Counted from the first letter of the stretch, positions 15,258 to 24,778 are shown. The stretch: 64,000 nt of DNA from an uncultured Clostridia bacterium (GCA_934120045.1 CAKOTF010000008.1:1-64000), one strand, 5' to 3'. The notes: generated by a model from the sequence alone, not told the origin. Program-made: numbers and translations.

Positions 15258-16174
15258 TTACATCCATATCTTTTTAGTTTTGCTTTCATCTGGTATAGTT
15301 ACTTTTCTATAAATATTATTTGCAATTTCATTATCGTTGTTATCAAATATACCATTTTTATATATGTCATCACTAACAATTTTATAGTTTTCATCTTTAT
15401 CAAAGCAAATTCTTTTATGAAAATGGCTCATAATACTATACCAAAAGCCTTTGAACTTTTGCAATTCTTGTTTTATATTTTCTTTTTCAGTTTGTAACTT
15501 GCTTATAATTTTATCTTTAGCAGATAGCTCCTTTTTCAAACTACCGATTTCATTATCTTTTGCTTCTATTTCATATTTAAGTGAACGATTTTCTTTTTCT
15601 ATCTCAAAAGTAGAATGTTAAAAATCTTTAATCGCCATATTTAAGTCATTTACGTTTCTAATAGTTTTAGTAGTACCTTTTACATCATTATTATAACTTT
15701 TTAGTTTCTGGACATCCTCGCTCGAAATAACCATATTATTTTTATTCATTAGAGTAGGTTTTAAATTATCTAATATTTCATTTATATTAGTGCTTTCATT
15801 ATCAAGTATTTTAGTTTGCTTATTGTCTTTAGCAAGTTTTTGTTCTTTATGCTCTAATTGTTTCTTGATTTTTCTATCTTCACGAGTTTGATTGTTGTTA
15901 TATTCTAGTCTTGCTTCTTCAACTCATCTAAATATACTTGCTTAACATCATTCACAATATCATTTGTTCCATAAATTATTCTAATTAACTCTCTTTGATT
16001 ATCATAATCTCTTAAGTTGTGTTTATTAACATCAGATAAATCTTTTGCATTTTGAATTGCATTATTAGATAGAGAAGTAGTGCCAGATAAATTTTCTTTT
16101 GCAACTTTCTTTGCTAATTTACTTTTGTTTTTATCACTACCTAAGTGAAAAGAATATGCCAATTCTTGCTCCAT
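15258..16174 (-). pseudogene. Decayed mobilization protein (plasmid recombination/Mob-Pre family)
   Basis: The N-terminus (AYSFHLGSDKNKSKLAKKV ... LRDYDNQRELIRIIYGTNDI ... VYLDELKKQ) matches relaxases of clostridial mobilizable elements. After a frame change near 15905 the sequence jumps to their late coiled-coil region (TREDRKIKKQLEHKEQKLAK, ILDNLKPTLMNKNNMVIS, TKTIRNVNDLNMAIKDF). It then meets a stop at 15617-15619 and ends with the typical tail (FKGFWYSIMSHFHKR, ending PDESKTKK). The central catalytic part with the His-x-Asp metal site is missing, so this is an internally deleted relaxase gene that cannot nick DNA itself. Confidence 0.8.
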
Positions 16175-16371
16175 AAAGATACCTCCTTTGAAATTTCTTC
16201 GTAGCTGAGGAATTTGGCTTTGCCATAAGTCCTAACCCCCTATGAGTTATGACGTACCATCATAACTCGGGGGCTCTGCTAGGCAATAAAATTTATTTTG
16301 TGCAAATAAATTTTATTTAAATTAACTATCGCCACTTTCATTTTTACTTTGTAAAAACAAAACGTGCCACG
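16175..16371. other. Mob upstream region with oriT-like palindrome
   Basis: A noncoding region upstream of the mob start. Its core is an interrupted palindrome: CCCCC (16236-16240) then GAGTTATGA (16244-16252), a 7-base loop, TCATAACTC (16260-16268) and GGGGG (16269-16273). Inverted repeats directly in front of the relaxase gene are the usual place for the transfer origin in MobV/Pre-type systems. It is the only GC-rich spot in this AT-rich stretch. The nick site cannot be assigned by eye. Confidence 0.6.
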
Positions 16372-16566
16372 TTAATTAGTTGTTTCAGCATTTTCTTCGC
16401 AGAATTTTACTGGCTTAACACCTACTGAAATAGGAGTATTATCTTTTGTATAGATTATACTATCATTGCTTTCATCTGGGATATAATCAAATGCTGTATC
16501 AATTTCTTGCATTTGAAATTTATCTTCTTCGTTAATATAGATTATTCCAAACTTGTAAGTTTCCAT
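16372..16566 (-). CDS. Hypothetical small acidic protein, 64 aa
   Basis: The protein is acidic (METYKFGIIYINEEDKFQMQ at the start), without membrane segment or known motif. It lies between the recombinase pseudogene and the oriT-like region on the same strand, so it was probably part of the mobilizable element. Start context is weak (no clear GGAGG), which lowers confidence. Confidence 0.45.
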   Translation of the reverse strand: METYKFGIIYINEEDKFQMQEIDTAFDYIPDESNDSIIYTKDNTPISVGVKPVKFCEENAETTN

Positions 16567-16596
16567 TTTATTATCTGGATCTAATTTATAATAATC

Positions 16597-18110
16597 CTAT
16601 AAAGGAAACACCCTAACAATAGCACTGTTATCTTCAACAAAGTTAAAGTAAAACATTTGCTTTTGCACATAGTATGTTGCCTCTGTAAAATGTACATCAT
16701 AGTATTGTTGTAATCTCATTATTATTTCGCCAACTTCTTCCTCTGGTAAATAGTTGCTAAATCTAACACTTCCTAATACATTACCTAATATCATAGGCTT
16801 TGTAGTATCGATATAACCTTTATCAAATAACTCTTGACAAGGCTTACAAATAGATTCTCTAAAATTAATTTGCTTTACTGCTATTACTGTACCTATAATA
16901 TCAAGTTCTATGTCTTCAACATATCTCATTATTAAATCAGCTTGTTCTTCTCGTGTATAATCTTTCCAAGTTTTAATTCGTTCTTGATATTCTTTATTTA
17001 GCTTAATCTTATTAATAAAATCAATATCTCTTTTTAGCAAAATATCTCTTGGTGTAAATTTTAAATCTTCTACACAATCAGTAGTATCTAATTTATTTTC
17101 AAGTTCTGTAATAGCATTTTCAACTATTTTCTTTTCTTCATTATATTCCTTTAGTTCAAAAGCACCATTGATATAGGCTTTTTTTATTCTTTCTAGTTTG
17201 TTTCTCTGATTGTTTATTTCTTTTTCTAATTGTTCTTTAGGTTCATCAAATTTTTGCTTTATCATAGACAAGAAGAATTGATTTACAACAGAGTCATATT
17301 CGGTTAATTCATCTATAAATTGCTCAAAATACTCATTTATTACATTTTCTTTAAACTGAACTTTACAATCATTACAATAATAGTAAAAGTATGTCTTGCC
17401 ATTTTTCTTTGTAGTAGCCTTACCACCTAAAATGCGATTACATTTAGGACATTTTAGTTTTTGTAAATATAAATATGTCAATGTTCTTTGATAACTTCTC
17501 GAGTTTTTCTTTTTCTGTACTTGGCAATCAGCCCACATTTCTTTTGAAATAATTGGTTCAACTACATCTTCATAATAAGTAGAGTTCTTTGTTCTTTTTC
17601 CGTGAACGAAATCACCTTTATATATTTCATTTTCAAGAATAGTAACAATAGTGGAATCTCGCCAATTATCTTTTCCTAATACTATTTCTTTATTGAATAG
17701 ATTACTTATTTTTTGATAAGAGTAGCCATTATAATATAAATCAAATATTCTAACTACAACATCTTTAGTAGAATAATCTATTACCAATCTTTTATCTTCG
17801 TGCTTATAGCCTAATGGGGCAATGTGAGGAATATGACCACATTTAATTGCACCTGCTAGACCTACTTTAGTTCTTTCACTTGTTCTTTCAATTTCATTTT
17901 GACTAACACTCATTAATAATCTTGAAATCATTTTGCCATTGGCACTTGTTGTATTTATTTCATCATTTACACAATCTAAATAAGCATCATTCTCATCTAG
18001 AAAAGTCATTAAATTTTCCTAATCATAAATACTTCTAGTTATTCTATCTAGCTTTAGAGCAACAATAGTATTTATCTTTTTAGCCTTAATATCATCTTTT
18101 CATCTTTCAA
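16597..18110 (-). pseudogene. Large serine recombinase, N-terminal catalytic part missing
   Basis: The readable frame (470 codons from ATG at 18009) starts in the middle of the resolvase domain (TSANGKMISRLLMSVSQNEI, ERTSERTKVGL). It continues with a recombinase domain, a zinc-ribbon (CPKCNRILGG ... YYCNDC), a coiled coil (residues about 245-300) and a conserved C-terminus. Upstream, in frame, ALKLDRITRSIYD is followed by a TAG at 18019-18021, where a Trp codon is expected, and another stop lies about 20 codons earlier. The first about 60 residues with the catalytic Ser and Arg are gone. The integrase is therefore dead. It would have moved the element by site-specific integration and excision. 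Confidence 0.85.
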
Positions 18111-18136
18111 TTTTCAAACCTCCAATCTAACAAAAA

Positions 18137-18312
18137 AGAGACATCAAAGTACAATACGAGTACTTTTGACATCTCTTAAATCCGTTTAACAAAATACAAT
18201 ATAATTGTAATATAATATAAATTTTTCAAAGTGCTCGTAAACATATAGCTTTTGACGAACAGTTATATGTAATTAATTGACTATATTATATCACGATTTC
18301 AAGAAATGTCAA
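18137..18312 (-). promoter_or_regulatory. Promoter, leader and transcription attenuator
   Basis: TTGACA (18307-18312) and TATAAT (18285-18290) are 16 bases apart. The leader ends in a terminator (AAGAGATGTCAAAAGTAC with its complement, then TTTTTT; 18132-18177). An upstream segment (18226-18238, ACGAGCACTTTGA on the minus strand) is almost perfectly complementary to the terminator's left arm (18156-18169), so it is a built-in antiterminator. A 22-codon leader frame spans the switch. This is the layout of ribosome-mediated attenuators of antibiotic-resistance genes. Here it is joined to the truncated recombinase, which suggests that the regulated cargo gene was deleted. Confidence 0.6.
18176..18244 (-). 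CDS. Putative attenuator leader peptide, 22 aa
   Basis: ATG at 18244 opens MFTSTLKNLYYITIILYFVK plus two residues and a stop whose codon touches the first base of the terminator stem. The antiterminator strand lies in codons 2-6, so ribosome stalling there would alter folding. No good ribosome site is visible, so translation is uncertain. I do not recognise the peptide. Confidence 0.35.
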   Translation of the reverse strand: MFTSTLKNLYYITIILYFVKRI

Positions 18313-18324
18313 ATATTTACAATT

Positions 18325-18594
18325 TTATATTTTTTTCAAATATTCTTCTAACTCTGATAATTTAATCTTTTTAGTTAAGTTAGCGATATAAACATCATTT
18401 GAATAATTAAAAACTAAAAAAGTAATATTTTTAATAATCACTCTATGTGGCTCAATATATTTAAGATTAGTTTTATCTAGTTTCCTAATGCTACCATTTA
18501 CAAAAGTAGGAGTAACTTTAGCAAACTCACATATAAATTCAAGTCTTTGTTTTAAACTTTCCTCAAATCGCAATTCTTGCTTAATTATCTTCAT
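18325..18594 (-). CDS. Hypothetical protein, 89 aa
   Basis: A charged small protein (MKIIKQELRFEESLKQRLEF at the start) with a helical N-terminus and a strand-rich middle (HRVIIKNITFLVFNYSNDVYIANL). AAGGATGG precedes the ATG. I do not recognise a family. Its place between tRNA-Leu and the attenuator suggests it marks the outer edge of the mobilizable element, but no attachment site is seen. Confidence 0.5.
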   Translation of the reverse strand: MKIIKQELRFEESLKQRLEFICEFAKVTPTFVNGSIRKLDKTNLKYIEPHRVIIKNITFLVFNYSNDVYIANLTKKIKLSELEEYLKKI

Positions 18595-18644
18595 TTTCTT
18601 ACACCATCCTTTCGTTTGGATGATTTTATATTGTTTTTAGTCAA

Positions 18645-18684
18645 CAAAAAAATCAACCAGATTTTATTTTCTGATTGATTTTTG
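18645..18684 (-). terminator. Terminator of tRNA-Leu transcript
   Basis: AAAAATCAATCAG pairs with CTGGTTGATTTTTT around an AT loop, with T-runs in the minus direction, about 40 bases after the tRNA. Confidence 0.75.
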
Positions 18685-18724
18685 TATCTCTCTGTTCTAT
18701 AAAAAGTTCGAACAGAAACGTCAT

Positions 18725-18808
18725 TGGTGCGGATGAAGGGACTTGAACCCCCACGTCGTTGACACTGGTTCCTAAGACCAGCGCGTCTGCCAGTTCCGCC
18801 ACATCCGC
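18725..18808 (-). tRNA. tRNA-Leu (UAG anticodon)
   Basis: The acceptor GCGGATG/CATCCGC has an encoded ACCA, a long variable arm (class II) and T arm GGGGGTTCAAGTCCC-like. The anticodon stem CTGGT/ACCAG has loop CTTAGGA, giving UAG. Length is 84 nt including CCA. Confidence 0.93.
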
Positions 18809-18915
18809 ATATTTACTTGACAAATGTTATTTTAGCACAACACTAATTACATTGTCAAGTATTTTACCAAAAATATTTAATTTATTTTATTCATAATTGA
18901 ACATTTTTATAACTA

Positions 18916-19107
18916 TTATTTTATAAACATAACTAAAACTCCACCCATCACACACACAATTGTTCCAAGCATTTTTAGCCCTGTTGTTGCTTCATTTTTA
19001 TCACCAAAACTAAAATATTTTTTAGTAATCAAACGAGCATCATATATCATTATTACTCCTGCTAAAGCTATTAAAGCTCCTATTAATCTTCCTATTATTT
19101 GCCACAT
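18916..19107 (-). CDS. Small two-helix membrane protein, 63 aa
   Basis: Two hydrophobic helices (residues about 4-22 and 42-60) are joined by a basic/aromatic loop KKYFSFGDKNEATTG. The gene lies 16 bases after the recG stop on the same strand and follows AAAGGATG, so it is the last gene of the recG transcript. I do not recognise a named family, and the function is unknown. Confidence 0.65.
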   Translation of the reverse strand: MWQIIGRLIGALIALAGVIMIYDARLITKKYFSFGDKNEATTGLKMLGTIVCVMGGVLVMFIK

Positions 19108-19123
19108 TTTTATCTACATCCTT

Positions 19124-21169
19124 TTAAATTTCTATTCTTGAACTAAATTTTTCTTTTACTAATTCATTTAGTTTTATATTTTTTTCTTTTTCAAGTAATG
19201 GATCATCTGCCATAATTTCCATTGCTATTTTTTGAACCTTTTTCAAAGTTCCCATATCTTCAAATAAATTTGCTATTTTAAATTCTGGAATACCATGTTG
19301 CTCTGTTCCAAAAAAGTCTCCTGAACCTCTTAATTCCAAATCTTTTTCAGATATTATAAATCCATCATTTGTCTGACACATTACTTTCATTCTTTCTTTT
19401 GTTGTTTTTCCATTTCCTTCAAATTTCAAAATACAATATGATTGATATTCTCCTCTTCCAACTCTTCCTCTCAATTGATGTAATTGTGCAAGTCCAAATC
19501 TTTCTGCATTTTCAACTACCATAATACTCGCATTAGGTACATTTACTCCTACTTCAATTACTGTTGTTGATATCAGTATTTGTATTTCTCCATTTTTAAA
19601 TTGTTCCATTATTTCATCTTTTTCTTTTGCTTTCATTTTTCCATGTAAATATGCTACTTTGTAATTGCTAAATGTTTCGTTTTTATATTTTTCTTCTAAT
19701 TCAATAACAGATTTTAAACCTAATTCTTCATTTTCTTCAACTAATGGACATACAATATATGCTTGTCTTCCTTCATCTATTTGCTTTTTTACAAATGTAT
19801 TTACTCTTTCTGTCATTTCCTTTGTAACTGCAAATGTTTCTATTTTTTTTCTATTTGGTGGAAGTTCGTCTATTATTGATATATCTAAGTCTCCATATAA
19901 TATTAATGCTAATGTTCTTGGAATTGGTGTTGCAGACATTGCTATTATGTCTGGATTTTGTCCTTTATTTGAAATTGTTGCACGCTGTTTTACTCCAAAT
20001 CTGTGTTGTTCATCTGTTACTACTAATCCTAAATTTTTAAATATTACATTTTCCTCTAGCATTGCATGTGTTCCAATTAGTATGTCAATTTCTCCATTTT
20101 GTAATCTTTCTAAAAGTTCCATTTTTTTCTTTTTGGTTATGCTTGATATTAATAATTCACACCTTATTCCAAATTGATTTAATATTGATTCAAAACTCTC
20201 TAAATGTTGACTTGCAAGTATTGCTGTTGGTGCCATTATTGCTACTTGATATCCAGATTTTACTGCTTTATATGCTGCTATCATTGCTACAATTGTTTTT
20301 CCTGAGCCTACATCCCCTTGTAATAATCTGTTCATTGAATGTGGACTTTCCATATCATTATCAATTTCTTCTAATACTCTTAATTGTGCTTTTGTTAAAT
20401 TAAATGGTAATTTATTTATAACATCTGACATTTTTACATTTTTATCAAATTTTATTCCATTTCTATCTTTATCATAATTGTTTTTTAATTTTAACAATGC
20501 TAATTGTGTTATTAAAAGTTCTTCAAATACAAGTCTTTCTCTTGCCTTATTAAAGTCTGAAAATTCATGTGGAAAATGTATTCTTTCTATACATGTATTT
20601 ATATCTAATAAATTGTTTTCTTTTAATACATATTCTGGCAATGTTTCGTCTAATTTTCCAAATACTTCTGTTAATCCATTTTCCATTATTTTTCTTAATG
20701 TATTTTGCTTTAGTTCATATGTTAATGGATAAATAGGTATTATTTTTCCTGTGTTTTTACTCTGATCTATTTCATCATAAACAGGTGAATTCATTTCAAT
20801 TCTATTTCCTTTTTTGGCTACTTTTCCAAAAAATCTATATAATCTTCCTGGTGAAAATACACTTTTTAAATATCCTTGATTAAACCATGTTATATAACAT
20901 GTTCCTGTTTGATCTTTTACTATTAGTCGACTTATTACCATCTTTCCTTTTCTATATTCTGAAATTTTTCCTGTTGGCATTGCTTCTATTAAAACTTCTT
21001 CTCCATCTTCACATTCATATATATTTTTTGGCTTGCTTCTGTCTTCATAGTCTCTTGGATAATATGTTATTAAGTCTTTTAATGTATATATTTTTAGTTT
21101 ATTTAATAATACTTCTCTATTAGGACCTACTCCTTTTACATATTTTATCTCTTTATTTAAATCTACCAT
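19124..21169 (-). CDS. recG: ATP-dependent DNA helicase RecG
   Basis: RecG regresses stalled replication forks and remodels Holliday junctions. The N-terminal wedge/OB domain occupies residues about 1-230 (EYRKGKMVISRLIVKDQTG, then TCYITWFNQGYLKSVFS). Helicase motifs follow: LLQGDVGSGKTIVA (Walker A), IGTHAMLEE, VVTDEQHRFGVKQR (DEQH box), MSATPIPRT, QAYIVCPLVEE, STTVIEVGVNVPNA and QLHQLRGRVGRG. Length 681 is standard. The gene order matches many Clostridia only loosely. It is transcribed separately from the spoIIIA operon because a terminator lies upstream. Confidence 0.96.
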   Translation of the reverse strand: MVDLNKEIKYVKGVGPNREVLLNKLKIYTLKDLITYYPRDYEDRSKPKNIYECEDGEEVLIEAMPTGKISEYRKGKMVISRLIVKDQTGTCYITWFNQGYLKSVFSPGRLYRFFGKVAKKGNRIEMNSPVYDEIDQSKNTGKIIPIYPLTYELKQNTLRKIMENGLTEVFGKLDETLPEYVLKENNLLDINTCIERIHFPHEFSDFNKARERLVFEELLITQLALLKLKNNYDKDRNGIKFDKNVKMSDVINKLPFNLTKAQLRVLEEIDNDMESPHSMNRLLQGDVGSGKTIVAMIAAYKAVKSGYQVAIMAPTAILASQHLESFESILNQFGIRCELLISSITKKKKMELLERLQNGEIDILIGTHAMLEENVIFKNLGLVVTDEQHRFGVKQRATISNKGQNPDIIAMSATPIPRTLALILYGDLDISIIDELPPNRKKIETFAVTKEMTERVNTFVKKQIDEGRQAYIVCPLVEENEELGLKSVIELEEKYKNETFSNYKVAYLHGKMKAKEKDEIMEQFKNGEIQILISTTVIEVGVNVPNASIMVVENAERFGLAQLHQLRGRVGRGEYQSYCILKFEGNGKTTKERMKVMCQTNDGFIISEKDLELRGSGDFFGTEQHGIPEFKIANLFEDMGTLKKVQKIAMEIMADDPLLEKEKNIKLNELVKEKFSSRIEI

Positions 21170-21237
21170 TTCTATGCCTTTTTCTTTTTTGAGTATATTT
21201 TACTATATAGATTTTTAAATTTCAAGGTTTTACATTA

Positions 21238-21272
21238 GAAAAAAAGGAATTCTAATAATTGAATTCCTTTTA
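21238..21272 (-). terminator. Terminator of the spoIIIA operon
   Basis: AAAGGAATTC / GAATTCCTTT with a short loop and a T-run in the minus direction. The spoIIIAH stop codon lies at its 5' edge. Confidence 0.8.
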
Positions 21273-21887
21273 TTTTTTAGTCATGATGTGTATATTTTCA
21301 ACTTTTGCATTCATTTCTCTTGAAATAATATTTTGAATTTGAGCAATCTCCTCACTCTTTAAATTATCATCTTCAACCACAACACTCACACTATCAGTAT
21401 TTACAAAAATTACACAATTAGAAAATCCTTTTGTTGTTATTAAATTTTCACAAACCATGATTGCATTTTTCTCTTTATTTACATTTGCAATTTCTTGTGT
21501 TATTATTGCTTTTTGTTCTTCAGATACATTTGAATTATTAAGCATTTCTTTATATGTTTCTAATGTTTGTGAATACATTGTATCTCTTTGTAATTTTGAT
21601 TCTTCATAATAATCATTAGAATTATTGGTACTTTCAGTTTTGGCTATTTCAGTACTCGTTTCTGTACTTTGTGTTGATTTTGTCTCTAATGTCACATCAT
21701 TACTACTAACAAATTGTGCATCTCCTAAGTTCTCATCTTCAGAATTTTCCGTTTGAGTTTCTGCTACTGTTTGGATATTATTTGATTCTGTTGATACATA
21801 ATTCCAATATCCTAATCCAACCAACATTAATGCAAGTACATATATCGCTGCTGTACCTGTTTTAAATTTAATTTTTTTCAAATCCAT
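21270..21887 (-). CDS. spoIIIAH: Stage III sporulation protein AH
   Basis: SpoIIIAH is the mother-cell half of the SpoIIQ-SpoIIIAH channel that spans the two forespore membranes. One membrane helix lies at residues about 13-29 and an acidic, Thr/Ser-rich linker follows (about 35-95). The EscJ/YscJ-like ring-building domain (about 100-205) contains TMYSQTLETYKEMLNN, CENLITTKGFSNCVIFVNTD and the ending NAKVENIHIMTKK. Length 205 is typical. It is the last gene of an eight-gene operon in the canonical order AA-AB-AC-AD-AE-AF-AG-AH. Confidence 0.95.
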   Translation of the reverse strand: MDLKKIKFKTGTAAIYVLALMLVGLGYWNYVSTESNNIQTVAETQTENSEDENLGDAQFVSSNDVTLETKSTQSTETSTEIAKTESTNNSNDYYEESKLQRDTMYSQTLETYKEMLNNSNVSEEQKAIITQEIANVNKEKNAIMVCENLITTKGFSNCVIFVNTDSVSVVVEDDNLKSEEIAQIQNIISREMNAKVENIHIMTKK

Positions 21888-21958
21888 ATTATTCCTCCTC
21901 CATATAAAGAATTAAATTCTAATAATATGCCCTCTTCTAAGTTGTAATCAGTTTTCAC

Positions 21959-22558
21959 TTAATTTTTCATCTCAAATACTTGTATTTTATGTATTGCTAG
22001 ACCTGTAATCGCTTCTACTGCACTAACTATTGATGACTTTATATTTGCATTTGAAGCTCCTTGTGCTGTAATTATAGCTCCTTCAATTACTGGCATTATT
22101 ACTTTTTCTGTTATTGGTTTATTAGTTCCATTTTCATCTGTATATACAATTTCTCTTTTTGTCTCAGTTTCTGTACTATTTTTAGTTCCTCCATCTCCGT
22201 CATTTTCTTCAGTTTTATTTTCTGAATTTGTTTCATTATACATTGCTACAACTTGACTACTTTCAGAATATTTTAATAAAACTTTTACTTTTCCTACTCC
22301 ATTAATTGTTTCTAAAATATTTTCTAATCTCATTTCTAAATCATCTGTGTTTTCACTAGTTGATACTTGACTTTCAACATTTCCAGCTAATACTTTTCCT
22401 GTGGTATTTGTATTTTTCTTTTCATCTTTTGACCACATATTATTTATTATTAATACTGTTATAATTAATATTATTATAAATGCCACAATATTCTCTATTT
22501 TTTTCTTTTGATCTGTCTGTTCTTCTCTTTTCTTAAATAATTCTTTTAGCATAAGCAA
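21959..22558 (-). CDS. spoIIIAG: Stage III sporulation protein AG
   Basis: SpoIIIAG forms a large ring in the mother-cell membrane as part of the feeding-tube secretion apparatus. A membrane helix lies at residues about 25-43. The ring-building motif region follows (ETINGVGKVKVLLKYSESSQ). A Glu/Asn-rich insertion loop (NKTEENDGDGGTKNSTETET) and the conserved VIEGAIITAQGASNANIKSS precede a C-terminus ending in IHKIQVFEMKN. Length 199 is standard. It ends 71 bases before spoIIIAH. Confidence 0.95.
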   Translation of the reverse strand: MLMLKELFKKREEQTDQKKKIENIVAFIIILIITVLIINNMWSKDEKKNTNTTGKVLAGNVESQVSTSENTDDLEMRLENILETINGVGKVKVLLKYSESSQVVAMYNETNSENKTEENDGDGGTKNSTETETKREIVYTDENGTNKPITEKVIMPVIEGAIITAQGASNANIKSSIVSAVEAITGLAIHKIQVFEMKN

Positions 22559-22571
22559 TCTCCTTTTAAAA

Positions 22572-23066
22572 TTATTTTATAATAATTTTGATTTTATCCT
22601 CACTTATCTCATATTCTTCAATTATCTCTTGTTTAATCTTTGAAATTTTTTGCTCATCATCAACATTTTTTACTTTTACATCTATTGAATGTATTCCAGC
22701 ATTCTTCTTAGTTGTATCTAGTTCTGCATCTATAGTACATTTTATTATTTCTATTCCTACATTTTTGAATTTTGATTTTATATTATTTTCTAATTCATCT
22801 AAATATATTTTTTCTAATCTTGCATCCATTGATGATTGTTCTACTTTTGTTGATGTTGTAATATATTTATCTAAATCGATTTCACTAAATACTAGTTTTT
22901 CTTTATTTTTTATAATTGGTGATATTATATTAAATAATACATAAACACCTATTACCATTTGAACATATTTTTTATTTTTACTATTTGGTAAAATAAGTTC
23001 TAAAATTGTAGCAATTATGACTGCTAATATAACTTGTTCTGCCCATGAACTCAAAAAATTTATCAT
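22572..23066 (-). CDS. spoIIIAF: Stage III sporulation protein AF
   Basis: The protein has two N-terminal membrane helices (residues about 8-25 and 34-50, with PNSKNKKYVQMVIGVYVLFN between and into the second) and a soluble ring-building domain from about 75 on. The latter ends ISKIKQEIIEEYEISEDKIK. Length 164 is slightly short but normal for Clostridia. The start at 23066 overlaps the spoIIIAE stop by four bases (ATGA-type overlap), so the two are translationally coupled. Confidence 0.92.
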   Translation of the reverse strand: MINFLSSWAEQVILAVIIATILELILPNSKNKKYVQMVIGVYVLFNIISPIIKNKEKLVFSEIDLDKYITTSTKVEQSSMDARLEKIYLDELENNIKSKFKNVGIEIIKCTIDAELDTTKKNAGIHSIDVKVKNVDDEQKISKIKQEIIEEYEISEDKIKIIIK

Positions 23067-24268
23067 CTATACATCATCCCACTATTCGAAATTTTTATAA
23101 CTAATGTTATTCCAACTATTAACATTACAGATAATGAACATAATATTCCTAATAATAGTTTAAATACTCCTCCCATTTCATCTAATACTTTTACTATTTT
23201 ATCATCTGCTATTGGTTGGACTACTGCTGATGCTAAACTATACATTATGCACATTGTTGCAATTTTTATAATAGGTGTTATACATATTCCTATTACTATA
23301 ATTACTCCTATTAGTCCTATTGCATTTTTTAATATAACTCCACATCCTAATACACTATCTACAACATCACCTAAAACTTTTCCTACAACTGGTATTATCG
23401 TTGAAACTGCCGATTTTGCTGTTTTGGCAGTTATTCCGTCAACACTACTACTTAATGTTCCCTCTAATGATACAACACCAACAAATATTGTTAATACTAT
23501 TCCTAATACCCATACAACACTTGATTTTAGAAATTTTGATAATTTTTCAATTTGCATTTTTTCTGAAATTTTTGAGATTATTGAAAATACTACTATTATT
23601 AAAACTATTGGAATTAATATATTTTTTATTAAATTTGCAATAAAATTTATAGCAAATAATATAATTGGTTCTAATAATGATGTTGTTGCTATGCTCCCTG
23701 TATACATCATTAATGTTAATAATAGTGGCATTAATACATTTATAAATCCAACTAAATCATCTGCTGTGTTTTTAACGATTTTTATTATTTCTGTAAAATT
23801 TGACATTATAAGTGTTACAATTAATATGTATTGAACAAAATAAATTATTTGAGATATATTTTTATTTTCTAGATTATCTGTTACTGATTTTAAAATTCCA
23901 TGAATTACAATTATTACTAATATACTAATTAATGTTTTTAAGCTTGTTGTTATTTCTTTTCCAAACATTTTAAATATTTTTTGATATAATGTTTTATTAT
24001 CTACTTTTCCTTGTATTGCTTGATTTAGCATATCTCCTAAATTTACATCTTCAAGGAAATCTCCTGTATATTTGTCTGCTTCTTTTATAAAGCTGTTTAT
24101 ATTAAATTTTTCTTGTGTATTATTCATTATTTCATTTTCTGTATCTGCAAATACTTTAGTTGGTATAATTATACTTATGAATATAATCATTATTATTATG
24201 TATTTTTTTAATTTTCTAAAATTATATTTTTTTCTATAACATCTAAATGTTAATATTGATTCATTCAT
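23063..24268 (-). CDS. spoIIIAE: Stage III sporulation protein AE
   Basis: A polytopic membrane protein of the spoIIIA channel complex, with weak resemblance to ABC permeases. A signal/anchor at residues about 23-41 ends in VFADTE and a short extracytoplasmic domain follows. At least seven hydrophobic helices come next, with the conserved DLVGFINVLMPLLLTLM and VIPVVGKVLGDVVDSVLGCG. Length 401 is standard. A small gap of 87 bases separates it from spoIIIAD. Confidence 0.95.
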   Translation of the reverse strand: MNESILTFRCYRKKYNFRKLKKYIIIMIIFISIIIPTKVFADTENEIMNNTQEKFNINSFIKEADKYTGDFLEDVNLGDMLNQAIQGKVDNKTLYQKIFKMFGKEITTSLKTLISILVIIVIHGILKSVTDNLENKNISQIIYFVQYILIVTLIMSNFTEIIKIVKNTADDLVGFINVLMPLLLTLMMYTGSIATTSLLEPIILFAINFIANLIKNILIPIVLIIVVFSIISKISEKMQIEKLSKFLKSSVVWVLGIVLTIFVGVVSLEGTLSSSVDGITAKTAKSAVSTIIPVVGKVLGDVVDSVLGCGVILKNAIGLIGVIIVIGICITPIIKIATMCIMYSLASAVVQPIADDKIVKVLDEMGGVFKLLLGILCSLSVMLIVGITLVIKISNSGMMYR

Positions 24269-24355
24269 TTTTTATTTCATTCCTTTTCTCTTGTTCAAAT
24301 CTAAATTGAAAAACAATTAAATTTTGTCAAGCAAAAATTGTAATTATTTTTTAAT

Positions 24356-24745
24356 TCATGGTAAAATTTCTATAACTAATTCTAATAAACTCGTTATAAT
24401 TGGTATTGACATTGCAATAATTATTACTTTACTTCCTATTTCTATTTTACTTGCTATTGCTTTTTCTCCTGCATCTGAACAAATACTTACAGCAAATTCT
24501 GTTATAAATGCTATTCCTGTAATTTTTAGTAAAATACTTAGAAAACTTTTATTTATATATGTTTTATTTGCCAATGATTGTAATAAATTAATAATTCCTG
24601 TTAGTTTTTGAATTGATAATACTAATATTAATACTCCTGCTATCATTGATACATATATCGCAAATTCTGGCTTATATTGTTTTAGAATTACAATTATTAT
24701 TAGTGCAAGTAAACCTATCCCTATTATTTTAATTACATCTGCCAT
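24356..24745 (-). CDS. spoIIIAD: Stage III sporulation protein AD
   Basis: A 129-residue membrane protein with four predicted helices. ADVIKIIGIGLLALIIIVIL is the first, and the conserved ITGIAFITEFAVSICSDAGE lies around residues 74-93. It is partner of SpoIIIAC in the channel base. It follows spoIIIAC by 33 bases in the operon. Confidence 0.94.
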   Translation of the reverse strand: MADVIKIIGIGLLALIIIVILKQYKPEFAIYVSMIAGVLILVLSIQKLTGIINLLQSLANKTYINKSFLSILLKITGIAFITEFAVSICSDAGEKAIASKIEIGSKVIIIAMSIPIITSLLELVIEILP

Positions 24746-24778
24746 ATTTCCATCTTATTCCCTTCTATTTGGAATTAC

